A stretch of 64,000 nucleotides of DNA from Pseudotabrizicola algicola (GTDB taxonomy: Bacteria; Pseudomonadota; Alphaproteobacteria; Rhodobacterales; Rhodobacteraceae): assembly GCF_010915705.1 (NCBI RefSeq), contig NZ_JAAIKE010000001.1, positions 1,276,205 to 1,340,204 on the forward strand. Direction: 5' to 3'. Below, piece after piece: positions 45,684-54,238 of the stretch. The first letter of the stretch is position 1. Every line of letters starts with the position of its first letter. Below the pieces are notes generated by a model that worked only from the letters and a program-made list of their open reading frames with translations, ran no database searches and had not been told where the DNA came from. The position numbers and the translations under genes were made by a program.

Positions 45684-46949
45684 ATGAAATCGCTGACAAA
45701 ATGGCGGCTGACGGCGGCTGCCGTGAGCTTATCCATGGTGGCAGGCCCGGCTTTGGCCGAGCCGCTGTTCTGGTCCACGCAGGCCAAGCCGGTGGAAGAA
45801 AGCCAGAAGATGCGGGACGAGGTGATGGCCGGATTTCCGGGGGGCGTGGATTACCAGCCCTCGGACGAAGGGCCGTGGCTGACGCGGATGCAGGCGGAAT
45901 TGCAGGCCGGATCGGGGCGGATCGCGGTGCTGGGGGGCTTGCATGGCGATCTGTCGTCGCTGGGGCCCGATCTGGTGGACCTGTCGGGCATCGATGCGGC
46001 GGCGGTGGGGCCTGCGATGATGGAGCTGGGGTCCTTGGGCACCGGCGAGCAGAAGTATATCCCGTGGATGCAGGCGACCTATCTGATGGTGGCCAACCGC
46101 AAGGCGCTGGAGTTCCTGCCCGAGGGGGCGGATATCAACGCGCTGACCTATGACCAGCTGATCGACTGGGCGCGGGCGACCGCCGAGGCGACCGGCGGGC
46201 CGAAGTTCGGCTTTCCGGCGGGGCCGCAGGGGCTCAAGCACCGGTTTTTCCAGGGGTTCCTGCTGCCCGCCTATACCAAGTCGACGGTGACGGAGTTCCG
46301 GTCGGATGCGGCGGTGACGGCGTGGGAGACATTCCGCGAGCTGTGGCAGTATACCAATCCGGCGGCGACCAATTACTCCTTCATGCAGGAACAGCTGGTG
46401 ACCGAGGAGGTCTGGATCGCCTTTGACCATGTGGCGCGGATTGCCGATGCCTTCAACCAGCGGCCCGATGATTTCGTGGCCTTCCCGGCGCCAGCCGGCC
46501 CCGAGGGGCGGGCCTTCATGCCGGTGGTAGCGGGCATCGCGGTGCCGCGCACGGCGCCGGACATGGAGCAGTCGATGGCCCTGGTGCAGTATATGCTGCA
46601 GCCCGAGACGCAGATCGCGACGCTGCGGGCGACGAACTTCTTTCCGGTGATCGCGACCGACCTGCCGGATGACATGCCGGCGTCGGTGCAGGCGGCGGGT
46701 CCGGCGATTGCGGCGATGACGGGCGCGCCGGATGCGCTGCCGGCGCTCCTACCGATGGGGCTGGGTGACAAGGGGGGCCAGTTCAACCAGGTCTATACCG
46801 ACACCTTCGAGCGGATCATTCTGGCGGGGCAGGACATCCGCACGGTGCTCGACTCCCAAGCCGAGGTGCTGCGCGCGCTGATGATCGAGGCGAATGCGCC
46901 GTGCTGGGCGCCGGATGCGGCGTCCGAAGGGCCCTGCCCGGTGAACTGA
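45684..46949 (+). CDS. ABC transporter solute-binding protein, CUT1 type
   Basis: 421 residues. A signal peptide (MKSLTKWRLTAAAVSLSMVAGPALA) precedes an extracellular solute-binding family 1 fold typical of oligosaccharide receptors, with RAFMPVVAGIAVPR and the alternation of alpha/beta lobes. Two cysteines close to the C-terminus (APCWAPDAASEGPCPVN) may form a disulfide. The ATG at 45684 follows GGGAGG. It would capture the operon's substrate in the periplasm; ligand not identifiable from sequence. Confidence 0.9.
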   Translation: MKSLTKWRLTAAAVSLSMVAGPALAEPLFWSTQAKPVEESQKMRDEVMAGFPGGVDYQPSDEGPWLTRMQAELQAGSGRIAVLGGLHGDLSSLGPDLVDLSGIDAAAVGPAMMELGSLGTGEQKYIPWMQATYLMVANRKALEFLPEGADINALTYDQLIDWARATAEATGGPKFGFPAGPQGLKHRFFQGFLLPAYTKSTVTEFRSDAAVTAWETFRELWQYTNPAATNYSFMQEQLVTEEVWIAFDHVARIADAFNQRPDDFVAFPAPAGPEGRAFMPVVAGIAVPRTAPDMEQSMALVQYMLQPETQIATLRATNFFPVIATDLPDDMPASVQAAGPAIAAMTGAPDALPALLPMGLGDKGGQFNQVYTDTFERIILAGQDIRTVLDSQAEVLRALMIEANAPCWAPDAASEGPCPVN

Positions 46950-47027
46950 TGCAACCGGGGGGCGCGGCTGCGGTTGCGCCCCTTCCCTGCCCGACTGATC
47001 TTCACCTGACCGAAAAGGGGCACGGCC

Positions 47028-47870
47028 ATGCCGCGACTGCTTCCCTATCTCCTGCTGCTGCCGGCGACGGCCTTTCTGTGCCTGTTCTTCCTCTATCCCT
47101 TCGTGCAGGTCGCGCATGATTCCGTGATGCGCAACGGCGTGTATACGCTGGAGAACTTCAGCCGCATGGCAGGGCACTGGAAGTTCAGCACCGCGTTCTG
47201 GAACACGATGATCCTTGCGGCGGTGGTGGTGCCGATCCAGCTTGCGATGGCGCTGACGATGGCGAGCATCGTCACCAAGCTGCAGCGCGGGCGCTCGACG
47301 ATCCTGTATATCTTTGCGATCCCGCTGGGGATTTCGGACCTTGCCGCCGGGCTGATCTGGCTGTCGGTGTTCGAGCAGTCGGGGTTCCTGAACAGCCTGC
47401 TGGTCGGGCTTGGCATCGTGGACCGGCCGATCCTGCTGCTGGGCTACCAGAACACATGGATCATCTTCATCGCGATCGTTCTGGCCGAGGTGTGGCGGGC
47501 CACCGCGATCATGATGGTGATCCTTGTCGCGGGCATGGGCCTCATTCCGAAGGAATATGGCGAGGCGGCGGATGTGTTCGGCGCGTCGCGCTGGCAGAAG
47601 TTCCGCCGCGTGACGCTGCCGATGCTGAAACCCAGCCTGCAGACCGCGCTGATCCTGCGCGTCATTCTGGCCTTCGAGGTCTTTGCGGTGGTGGTCGCGC
47701 TTGGCGGCACGCAACTGCCGGTGCTGATGAGTGAAACCTATCACTGGCAATTCGCCATGCAGGAACGCGGGGTCGCGGCGGCCTTTGCCATGGTGATCCT
47801 TGGCGTCTCGGTCGCCTTTACCATCCTGATCCTGCGTCTGCTGCATGTGCCGAAGGGGGCGAGAGTATGA
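47028..47870 (+). CDS. ABC transporter permease, MalF-type
   Basis: 280 residues with six membrane helices. The cytoplasmic EAA loop reads EYGEAADVFGASRWQKFRRVTLPMLKPS, the site that contacts the ATPase. The short N-terminus lacks the large MalF extension. The 78-base gap from the binding-protein gene is the largest in the transport unit. Its stop overlaps the start of the next permease gene (ATGA). Confidence 0.92.
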   Translation: MPRLLPYLLLLPATAFLCLFFLYPFVQVAHDSVMRNGVYTLENFSRMAGHWKFSTAFWNTMILAAVVVPIQLAMALTMASIVTKLQRGRSTILYIFAIPLGISDLAAGLIWLSVFEQSGFLNSLLVGLGIVDRPILLLGYQNTWIIFIAIVLAEVWRATAIMMVILVAGMGLIPKEYGEAADVFGASRWQKFRRVTLPMLKPSLQTALILRVILAFEVFAVVVALGGTQLPVLMSETYHWQFAMQERGVAAAFAMVILGVSVAFTILILRLLHVPKGARV

Positions 47871-48685
47871 GCGTGACATCTGTGCGCCGCGCGGGAAACC
47901 GTGTGTTCATTGCGGGCGTTGCCCTGCTGATCCTGTGGGTTCTGCTGCCGATCTGGCTGTTGTTCGTCAACGCCCTGTCGGCCCCCGCAGAGGTGACGGG
48001 GTTCCCCAAACGGTTCATCCCGTCTTTCGATCTGGCCTCGCTGTCGTTCTTTTTCGGCTTTTCCGGCGTGGTCGATGCGCTGTGGAATTCGGTGAAGGTG
48101 GCCGCGCTGACCATGATCCTGTCGATCGGGGTCGGCGCGCCTGCGGGCTATGCGCTGTCGCGCTTCGACTTTCCGGGCAAGGAGACGTTCCGCTTTCTGG
48201 TGGTGATGACGCGGGCCTTTCCGCTGCCGCTGCTGGCGCTGCCCCTGGCGGTGATGTTCATCCGCACCGGACTGGATGACACCATCACCGGTCTTGCGCT
48301 GGTGCATACGACGCTGGCCCTGCCCTTTGCGGTGCTGATTACATTCTCGCTGTTTTCCGGCATCCCGCTGGAACTGGAAGAGGCGGCGTGGACGCTGGGC
48401 TGCACGCGGCTGCAAGCCTTTACCAAGGTGATCTTGCCGCTGGCCGCCCCCGGCATTGCCGCCAGCGCCGTCTTTGCCTTTGTCATTAGCTGGAACGAGG
48501 TCTTTGCGGCGGCGGTCCTGACCATCGAGAACCGCACGCTGACCGCGTTCCTGCTGCAAAGCATCGATGTGTCACCCCTGCCGCTGAAATTCGCGGGCGG
48601 TGCGGCGCTGGTGCTGCCTGCTTTGTTCTTCATCTTTGCCGTTCGCAAATACCTGTTTGCGATGTGGGGCATCGCCAACCGTTAA
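47867..48685 (+). CDS. ABC transporter permease, MalG-type
   Basis: 272 residues, six membrane helices. The EAA loop is LELEEAAWTLGCTRLQAFTKVILPLAAPG. It pairs with the MalF-type permease to form the transmembrane channel. The ATG overlaps the previous stop. The ATPase gene starts ten bases after its stop. Confidence 0.92.
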   Translation: MSVTSVRRAGNRVFIAGVALLILWVLLPIWLLFVNALSAPAEVTGFPKRFIPSFDLASLSFFFGFSGVVDALWNSVKVAALTMILSIGVGAPAGYALSRFDFPGKETFRFLVVMTRAFPLPLLALPLAVMFIRTGLDDTITGLALVHTTLALPFAVLITFSLFSGIPLELEEAAWTLGCTRLQAFTKVILPLAAPGIAASAVFAFVISWNEVFAAAVLTIENRTLTAFLLQSIDVSPLPLKFAGGAALVLPALFFIFAVRKYLFAMWGIANR

Positions 48686-48695
48686 GGGGGTCATC

Positions 48696-49730
48696 ATGGC
48701 CGTTATCGAAATCAAACAGGTTGCAAAGACCTTTGGCAGCTTTACCGCGCTGCATTCGGTGGATCTGACGATTGCCGATCAGGAATTCATGGTGCTGCTG
48801 GGCGCGTCGGGCTGTGGCAAGACCACGCTGCTGCGCATCATCGCGGGGCTTGAGACGCCGACGACGGGCGAGGTCTGGATCGGCGGGCGGCGGGTGGACC
48901 ATCTGCCCCCGCGCGAGCGCGGCATCGCGATGGTGTTCCAGAACTACGCGGTGTTTCCGCATCTGACGGTGTTCGAGAACATCGCCTTTGGCCTGCGCAT
49001 GAAGAAGATGGATCAGGCCGAGGTGACGCGGCGGGTGAACCGCACCGCCGAGCTGATGCATATCGAGCAGCTTTTGAAGCGCTATTCCGGCGAATTGTCG
49101 GGCGGGCAGCGCCAGCGGGTCGCGGTGGCGCGCGCGCTGGCGATGGAGCCCGACGTGATCCTGATGGACGAGCCCTTGTCGAACCTCGATGCGCTGCTGC
49201 GGCTTGAGATGCGGGCCGAGTTGAAGGGTGTGCTGGCGGAATCGAAGACCACCACGATCTATGTGACCCACGATCAGGTCGAGGCGATGAGCCTTGCCGA
49301 CCGGATTTCGGTGATGAACGGCGGGCGGATCGTGCAGGCGGCCAATCCGGTGGAAGTCTACCGCAACCCTGCCGCGCGCTTTGTGGGCAGTTTCATCGGC
49401 AACCCGCCGATGAACTTCCTGAAGGCCGAGCCTGCCGGTGCGGGCAAGTGGCAGGTGGCGGGACAGGTGTTTGACGGGCCAGCCGCTGCGGCGGCCGAAT
49501 TCGCCATCCGCCCCGAGGATCTGCACCCTGCCGAAGCTGGGCTGCCCGCCGAGGTGCGGGTGGTGGAGCCGCTGGGGCCGCATACGCTGATCACCGCATC
49601 GGTGGCGGGCCAGCCCTTCCGCGCGGTGCTGGAGAGCAACCTGCTGCCCGCCCCCGGCGACATGCTTCGCCTTGCCCCCGTGCCGGACCGCATCCGCTGG
49701 TTCGACCCTGCCACCCAATCTGCCCTTTGA
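48696..49730 (+). CDS. ABC transporter ATP-binding protein, MalK/UgpC type
   Basis: 344 residues. Nucleotide-binding motifs are Walker A GASGCGKTT (residues 36–44), signature LSGGQRQRVAVARAL, Walker B VILMDEP and the switch His in YVTHDQ. The C-terminal ~110 residues form the regulatory TOBE/MalK domain (FAIRPEDLHPAEAGL). An AAGGGGG precedes the ATG at 48696. It powers the importer made by the two permease genes and binding protein just upstream. Confidence 0.94.
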   Translation: MAVIEIKQVAKTFGSFTALHSVDLTIADQEFMVLLGASGCGKTTLLRIIAGLETPTTGEVWIGGRRVDHLPPRERGIAMVFQNYAVFPHLTVFENIAFGLRMKKMDQAEVTRRVNRTAELMHIEQLLKRYSGELSGGQRQRVAVARALAMEPDVILMDEPLSNLDALLRLEMRAELKGVLAESKTTTIYVTHDQVEAMSLADRISVMNGGRIVQAANPVEVYRNPAARFVGSFIGNPPMNFLKAEPAGAGKWQVAGQVFDGPAAAAAEFAIRPEDLHPAEAGLPAEVRVVEPLGPHTLITASVAGQPFRAVLESNLLPAPGDMLRLAPVPDRIRWFDPATQSAL

Positions 49731-49741
49731 AAGATCGAGCC

Positions 49742-51001
49742 ATGACCACGCTGACCGAAAACGCCATCGAAATCCTGCGAGAGAATGATCGCGGCCATTA
49801 CACCGTGCCGACCAAGGGGCTGTATCCGTTCCAGTGGAACTGGGATTCGTGCCTGACCGCGCTTGGCCAGCGCCATTTTGACGAGGCCCGCGCCTGGACC
49901 GAGATCGAGACGCTGTTTGCCCATCAGTGGCCCTGCGGGATGGTGCCGCATATCGTCTTCCACAAGCATGATGACGGCTATTTCCCCGGCCCCGACGTCT
50001 GGGCGACGGGGCGGCCCACGCCGACTTCGGGGATCACCCAGCCTGCGGTGGCGGGATTCGCTTTGCGCCGCCTTTATGACCGGGCCAGCGACAAGGTGGC
50101 CGCGGAGGCGCGGGTGCAGGCGCTGCTGCCGAAGGTGGCGGCATGGCACCGCTGGTTCTACGCGACCCGCGATCCGGGGGGCGAGGGGCTGGTCGCGATC
50201 ATCCACCCGTGGGAAGCGGGGCGCGACAATTCGATCGACTGGGACGCACCTTTCGAGCGGGTGCCGACCGATGGCATCACCCCCTATACCCGCCGCGACA
50301 CCCAGCACGCGGACCCCGCGCATCGCCCGACGAAAGAGCAGTATGACCGTTACCTCTGGCTGGTGGAGCATTTCCGGGGGCTGGGCTGGGATACGGCGAA
50401 GCTGCACGACGCGTCGCCCTTTCAGGTGGTGGACCCCGGTTTCAACGCCATCCTGATCCGCGCCTGCGCCGATCTGGCCGATCTGGCCGAAGGGTTGGGG
50501 ATGACGGACCTGGCCGCTGAGAACCGCAAGTTTGCCGCGCGCGGTCTGGCCGCGATGGAGCGGCTGTGGTCGGACGCGCATGGGCAGTATCTGTGCCTTG
50601 ACCGGGTGCGGGGGGAACTGATTGACTCCGCCTCGGTGGGCGGTTTGCTGGCAGCGTTCTGCGCGGTGCCCCCTGCGCGGGCGGCGGCGATTGCGGCGAC
50701 GATCGAAGCGCATGGCACGCGGTTCCGCGTGGCGAGCCATCCGCCCGCAGACCCGCGCTTTGATGCCAAGCGCTATTGGCGCGGGCCGGTCTGGCTGGTG
50801 GTGAACTACATGATCGCCGATGGTCTGGCACGCGCCGGACAGGAGGATGCGGCGGCGCGGATCACCGCCTCGAGCCTTGATCTGATCCGCGAAAGCGGCT
50901 TTGCTGAGTATTACGACCCGATCACCGGCGCGCCTCTGGGCGGCGGGCGGTTCACATGGACGGCGGCGATGGTGCTGGAGTTTCTGGCGATGGAGGGGTG
51001 A
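49742..51001 (+). CDS. GH63-like glycoside hydrolase (MGH1-like)
   Basis: 419 residues without signal peptide, so cytoplasmic. The alpha/alpha-toroid motifs of the mannosyl/glucosylglycerate hydrolase group of GH63 are visible: FQWNWDSCLTALG near the start, HPWEAGRDNSIDWD with the likely general acid Asp162, and SGFAEYYDPITGAPLGG with the likely general base Glu389, then FTWTAAMVLEF. It should hydrolyse an alpha-glycosidic bond in the imported compound. The ATG at 49742 is preferred over an upstream TTG. The ribosome site is weak, consistent with coupling to the ATPase gene. Confidence 0.82.
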   Translation: MTTLTENAIEILRENDRGHYTVPTKGLYPFQWNWDSCLTALGQRHFDEARAWTEIETLFAHQWPCGMVPHIVFHKHDDGYFPGPDVWATGRPTPTSGITQPAVAGFALRRLYDRASDKVAAEARVQALLPKVAAWHRWFYATRDPGGEGLVAIIHPWEAGRDNSIDWDAPFERVPTDGITPYTRRDTQHADPAHRPTKEQYDRYLWLVEHFRGLGWDTAKLHDASPFQVVDPGFNAILIRACADLADLAEGLGMTDLAAENRKFAARGLAAMERLWSDAHGQYLCLDRVRGELIDSASVGGLLAAFCAVPPARAAAIAATIEAHGTRFRVASHPPADPRFDAKRYWRGPVWLVVNYMIADGLARAGQEDAAARITASSLDLIRESGFAEYYDPITGAPLGGGRFTWTAAMVLEFLAMEG

Positions 51002-51004
51002 GCG

Positions 51005-51688
51005 GTGAAGGTTCTGGCCATCGGCGCGCATCCCGACGATCTGGAGATCTTCGCCTTTGGCAGCCTGAGCGCATGGGCGGCGATGGGGGCGGAACTGGTG
51101 CTGGCCATCGCGACCGACGGGGCGCGGGGCGGCACGCCGCCCGGCCCTGCGCTCAAGGCCCGGCGCGCCGCCGAAACCACGGCGGCGCTGGCGGCCTTGG
51201 GCGTGCCGCGATTTCTCGATTTTCCCGATGGCGGTTTGCGGGCCGATGCGGCGCTGGAAGGCGCGTTGCAAACTCTGCTGGACGAGGTGCAGCCTGACCT
51301 TTTGCTGACCCATGCGCCCAATGATTACCATGCCGACCACCGCGCCCTGTCGGCGGCGGCGACGCAGGCGGCGGGGTTCAAGGTGCCGGTCCTTTGGATG
51401 GACACACTGAACGGCACCGGATTTGTGCCGACGCATTGGGTGGATGTCAGTGCCCATTGGGCCGCGAAAGAGGCCGCCATCCGCGCCCATGCCAGCCAGG
51501 AGCCGGAGCGGTTCGTGCATATGGCCAACCGGCAGGCGGCGTTCCGCGCGGGGGAGTGCAATGGGCTGCCCGAGGCGCGGGCCGAGGCCTTCCGCTTCGA
51601 GCCGCGCTTTCCCTTTGCCGATATCCGGGCGCTGCTGCCCCCTGCCCCGCCCTTGCGGCCGATCGGGCGGCGCGATGTGCAGAGCTAG
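51005..51688 (+). CDS. PIG-L family deacetylase
   Basis: 227 residues without signal peptide. The LmbE/PIG-L metal site appears as GAHPDDLE (His9, Asp11/Asp12) and HADHRAL (His112). The family removes N-acyl groups from amino sugars in GlcNAc-inositol, GlcNAc-malate or GlcNAc-phosphatidylinositol substrates. The GTG start follows the previous stop by three bases, making it the last gene of the operon. Together with the glycosidase it implies an N-acylated glycoside substrate, but this is inference. Confidence 0.87.
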   Translation: MKVLAIGAHPDDLEIFAFGSLSAWAAMGAELVLAIATDGARGGTPPGPALKARRAAETTAALAALGVPRFLDFPDGGLRADAALEGALQTLLDEVQPDLLLTHAPNDYHADHRALSAAATQAAGFKVPVLWMDTLNGTGFVPTHWVDVSAHWAAKEAAIRAHASQEPERFVHMANRQAAFRAGECNGLPEARAEAFRFEPRFPFADIRALLPPAPPLRPIGRRDVQS

Positions 51689-51707
51689 CGCCTGATGCTG
51701 GCGTAGG

Positions 51708-51754
51708 ACGGGGGGCCAGCCCCCCGACCCCCGGGATATTTATGAACAGATGAG
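51708..51754 (+). repeat. Dispersed GC-hairpin repeat with GGATATTT tail, copy B
   Basis: GGGGGG–CCAG–CCCCCC forms a short hairpin, followed by CGACCCCCGGGATATTT and a purine-rich tail. It parallels copy A at 19541 closely. It lies just after the PIG-L gene and before the opposing DUF2948 gene. Confidence 0.6.
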
Positions 51755-51817
51755 AACACCGCTGCGCACAAAGACCTTGGGAAAAGGACCGCCTGCCGGT
51801 GGCGGATGTGCGCGACG

Positions 51818-52291
51818 TCAGTCGTGGAGGGGCGCCTTGCCCGAGGGGGCGATGTAGGGGCGGGTCACGTCTTCGAGGCGCAGGGAGACGGCTTCGACAT
51901 CCATCGCCACCGCGCCATCGCCTGCGAGTGTGAGGGTGAGCGTGCCGGTGCCCTCTGGCCCCGGGGCGAAGTCCATCGTGAGGAGAGAGAGGATGATCTC
52001 GGTCTGGCTGCGGTCGATGCCGGTGCTGCGCAGGCGCAGGATGTCCTCGATCACCAACAGGCTGCGCACGCGTTCATAGGGGCGCTTTGCAGCCTCGGCG
52101 GCGGTGCGGTCTTCCCAGCGGAAACGGTTGAGAAGCACGGCGAAGCGGCGGGCCTTGCCATCGAAGCGCATTTCGGTGATCGGAAACACTGCATCCTGCA
52201 ACAGAGCCGCCATCACCGGCACGTCTTGCGGCTCTTGCGCGATCAGGCGCAGCGGGGCGTCATCGCCGTCTTCATAGCGTGCATCTGTCAT
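51818..52291 (-). CDS. DUF2948 family protein
   Basis: 157 residues, soluble. The sequence LRLIAQEPQDVPVMAALLQDAVFPITEMRFD, followed by RRFAVLLNRFRWED and ERVRSLLVIEDILRLRSTGIDR, is the DUF2948 pattern found after murA in Rhodobacterales. Function unknown. The start lies 24 bases after the murA stop. A 14-base tandem triplicate covers that gap and supplies its AAGGA ribosome site. Confidence 0.88.
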   Translation of the reverse strand: MTDARYEDGDDAPLRLIAQEPQDVPVMAALLQDAVFPITEMRFDGKARRFAVLLNRFRWEDRTAAEAAKRPYERVRSLLVIEDILRLRSTGIDRSQTEIILSLLTMDFAPGPEGTGTLTLTLAGDGAVAMDVEAVSLRLEDVTRPYIAPSGKAPLHD

Positions 52292-52293
52292 GA

Positions 52294-52335
52294 GCGATCC
52301 TTCACGGGCGATCCTTTACGGGCGATCCTTGATGC
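52294..52335. repeat. 14-base tandem triplicate at the murA / DUF2948 junction
   Basis: Three adjacent units beginning GCGATCCTT (at 52294, 52308 and 52322; plus-strand reading) have a 14-base period. On the minus strand each contains AAGGATCGC. The units span the last codons of murA, its TAA stop and the ribosome-binding site of the DUF2948 gene. Confidence 0.85.
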
Positions 52336-53590
52336 GTTCGATTTTCGCACCGCAAGCCGAGAGCTTTTCTTCCACCCGTTCATAGCCGCGATCAAGGTGA
52401 TAGACGCGGCTGACCACGGTTTCGCCCTCTGCCGCCAGACCCGCGAGGATGAGGCTGACCGAGGCGCGCAGGTCGGTCGCCATCACCGGCGCGCCCTTGA
52501 GCTTGCTGACCCCCGTCACCGTGGCGGTGCCGCCGTGCACGTCGATGCGCGCGCCCATGCGGATGAGTTCGGGTGCATGCATGAAGCGGTTCTCGAAGAT
52601 CTTCTCTTCCAGCACGCTGACCCCGTCGGCGGTGCACAGAAGCGCCATCATCTGCGCCTGCAGATCGGTGGGAAAACCGGGGAAAGGTTCGGTGGTGACA
52701 TTCACCGCCGACACACGGCCATTCTTGCGGCTGACCTTCAGGCCCCGTTCGGTCTGTGTCACCGACACCCCTGCCTCATCCAGTTTTTCCGCAAAGGCGC
52801 CGACGAGTTCCAGCGTGCCGCCCAGGCATTCCACCTCGCCGCCGCAGATGGCAGGGGCGAGCATGTAGGTGCCAAGCTCGATCCGGTCGGTCACCACCGG
52901 ATGCGTGGCCCCGCCCAGACGGTCGACGCCCTGAATGGTGAGTGTACCAGTGCCCTCGCCTTCGATCTGCGCGCCCATCTTGCGCAGGCAGCGCGCCAGA
53001 TCGACGATTTCCGGCTCGCGTGCGGCGTTCTTCAGCACCGTGGTGCCCTTGGCCAGCGTGGCGGCCATCAGCGCATTCTCGGTCGCCCCCACCGAGACGA
53101 AGGGGAATTCGAACGTGGCCCCGCGCAGCCGCCCGCCGGGGGCCTTGGCATGGACATAACCATCGCGCAGGTCGAGTTCGGCCCCCATCGCCTCGAGCGC
53201 CTTGAGATGCAGATCGACCGGCCGCGCGCCGATGGCGCAGCCGCCGGGCAGCGAGACGATGGCATGGCCATCGCGCGCCAGCATCGGCCCCAGAACGAGG
53301 ATCGAGGCGCGCATCTTGCGCACGATGTCATAATCGGCGGTGTGGTTGTCGATCTTGTGGCTGGACATGGCCAGCACGAGGCCATCCTGCAGGCTGGCCA
53401 CCTCGGCCCCCAGCGATTCCAGCAGTTGGGTCATGGTGCGGATGTCGGACAGGCGCGGCGCATTGGTGAGCGTCAGCGGCTCTTCGGACAGCAGCGTCGC
53501 GGGCATCAGCGTGAGGCAGGCGTTCTTCGCCCCTGCAATCGGGATCACCCCGTTGAGCGCCCCGTTGCCCTTGACCAGAATCGAATCCAT
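52316..53590 (-). CDS. murA: UDP-N-acetylglucosamine 1-carboxyvinyltransferase
   Basis: 424 residues. It adds enolpyruvate to UDP-GlcNAc, the first committed step of peptidoglycan synthesis. The catalytic Cys118 lies in [16 protein letters not shown], the fosfomycin-reactive residue; [13 protein letters not shown] and [16 protein letters not shown] are further landmarks. The start at 53590 follows the small basic gene by 16 bases. Operon with that gene and DUF2948. Confidence 0.97.
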   Translation of the reverse strand: MDSILVKGNGALNGVIPIAGAKNACLTLMPATLLSEEPLTLTNAPRLSDIRTMTQLLESLGAEVASLQDGLVLAMSSHKIDNHTADYDIVRKMRASILVLGPMLARDGHAIVSLPGGCAIGARPVDLHLKALEAMGAELDLRDGYVHAKAPGGRLRGATFEFPFVSVGATENALMAATLAKGTTVLKNAAREPEIVDLARCLRKMGAQIEGEGTGTLTIQGVDRLGGATHPVVTDRIELGTYMLAPAICGGEVECLGGTLELVGAFAEKLDEAGVSVTQTERGLKVSRKNGRVSAVNVTTEPFPGFPTDLQAQMMALLCTADGVSVLEEKIFENRFMHAPELIRMGARIDVHGGTATVTGVSKLKGAPVMATDLRASVSLILAGLAAEGETVVSRVYHLDRGYERVEEKLSACGAKIERIKDRP

Positions 53591-53606
53591 GCCCTGCCTA
53601 CTCTCT

Positions 53607-53801
53607 TTATGTCTGGGAAGCGGGGTCGGACCCGGTTCCGGAATCTGTTTGTGAAGAAATTTTTTCGCCCCCGCGCAGCTTTGCCTGTGCCTTGCGCCGG
53701 GCCATATTGGCCTTGAGCGCCGCCTTCAGACGCGCTTCACGCAAGGCTGCGGCGCGCAAAGGCGCTTTGCCGGCTTGGGTTTTCTCGGTTTTCTCCATCA
53801 T
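53607..53801 (-). CDS. Small basic protein upstream of murA
   Basis: 64 residues, or 63 if the second of two adjacent ATGs is used. The N-terminal ~40 residues are a charged helix rich in Lys, Arg and Ala ([27 protein letters not shown]); the tail is polar. No cysteine, signal peptide or membrane segment. Its fixed place just before murA in related genomes is my recollection. It could bind nucleic acid or stabilise a partner; no evidence decides. Confidence 0.65.
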   Translation of the reverse strand: MMEKTEKTQAGKAPLRAAALREARLKAALKANMARRKAQAKLRGGEKISSQTDSGTGSDPASQT

Positions 53802-53926
53802 CAGCGCCGCTATATCGCAGCGCGCAGAATTGGTCCAGAGAGGCCCGGAAAAGGGGCTTGCACCCCGCCGCGTTTGCGTCTAATCACCCGCCACGCACCG
53901 ACGAAACATCGCCGGACCGCGCAGAT

Positions 53927-54001
<75 letters not shown>

Positions 54002-54071
54002 TCCAACCCCCTTATTTTGTTGACCCAAACCACATTGAGCCCAGACTTTGCGGGCATGTCGGGGAGAGGTC

Positions 54072-54091
54072 TTTTGTTCATTTGAACAAAA
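54072..54091. promoter_or_regulatory. AT-rich perfect palindrome between tRNA-Thr and orphan gene
   Basis: TTTTGTTCA and TGAACAAAA form a 20-base perfect inverted repeat around TT. It contrasts with the GC-rich surroundings, lies 71 bases after the tRNA and about 150 bases before the orphan gene. It may be an operator, a terminator-like hairpin or part of an integration site. Confidence 0.45.
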
Positions 54092-54238
54092 ATGGCCCAA
54101 ATAGGTGCCCGGCCGAAGCCTTACGGGATCAGGGTCGCGCGAGACCCTGCCGCCCGTGCAGACTGTAGGGGCGGCACGGCGGCTTGCGGTTCGCTGGCTG
54201 AATGTGCAGCATGGCCCGGGTGGTAATTGGGGGCCGGC

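Noticed and set aside
49358..51520. 720-codon open frame opposite the ATPase, glycosidase and deacetylase genes
   Set aside because: It runs antisense across three well-supported genes, is basic and repetitive, and has no recognisable domain or ribosome site.
51806..53716. 636-codon open frame opposite murA and DUF2948
   Set aside because: Antisense to two confidently assigned genes; composition is typical of shadow frames.
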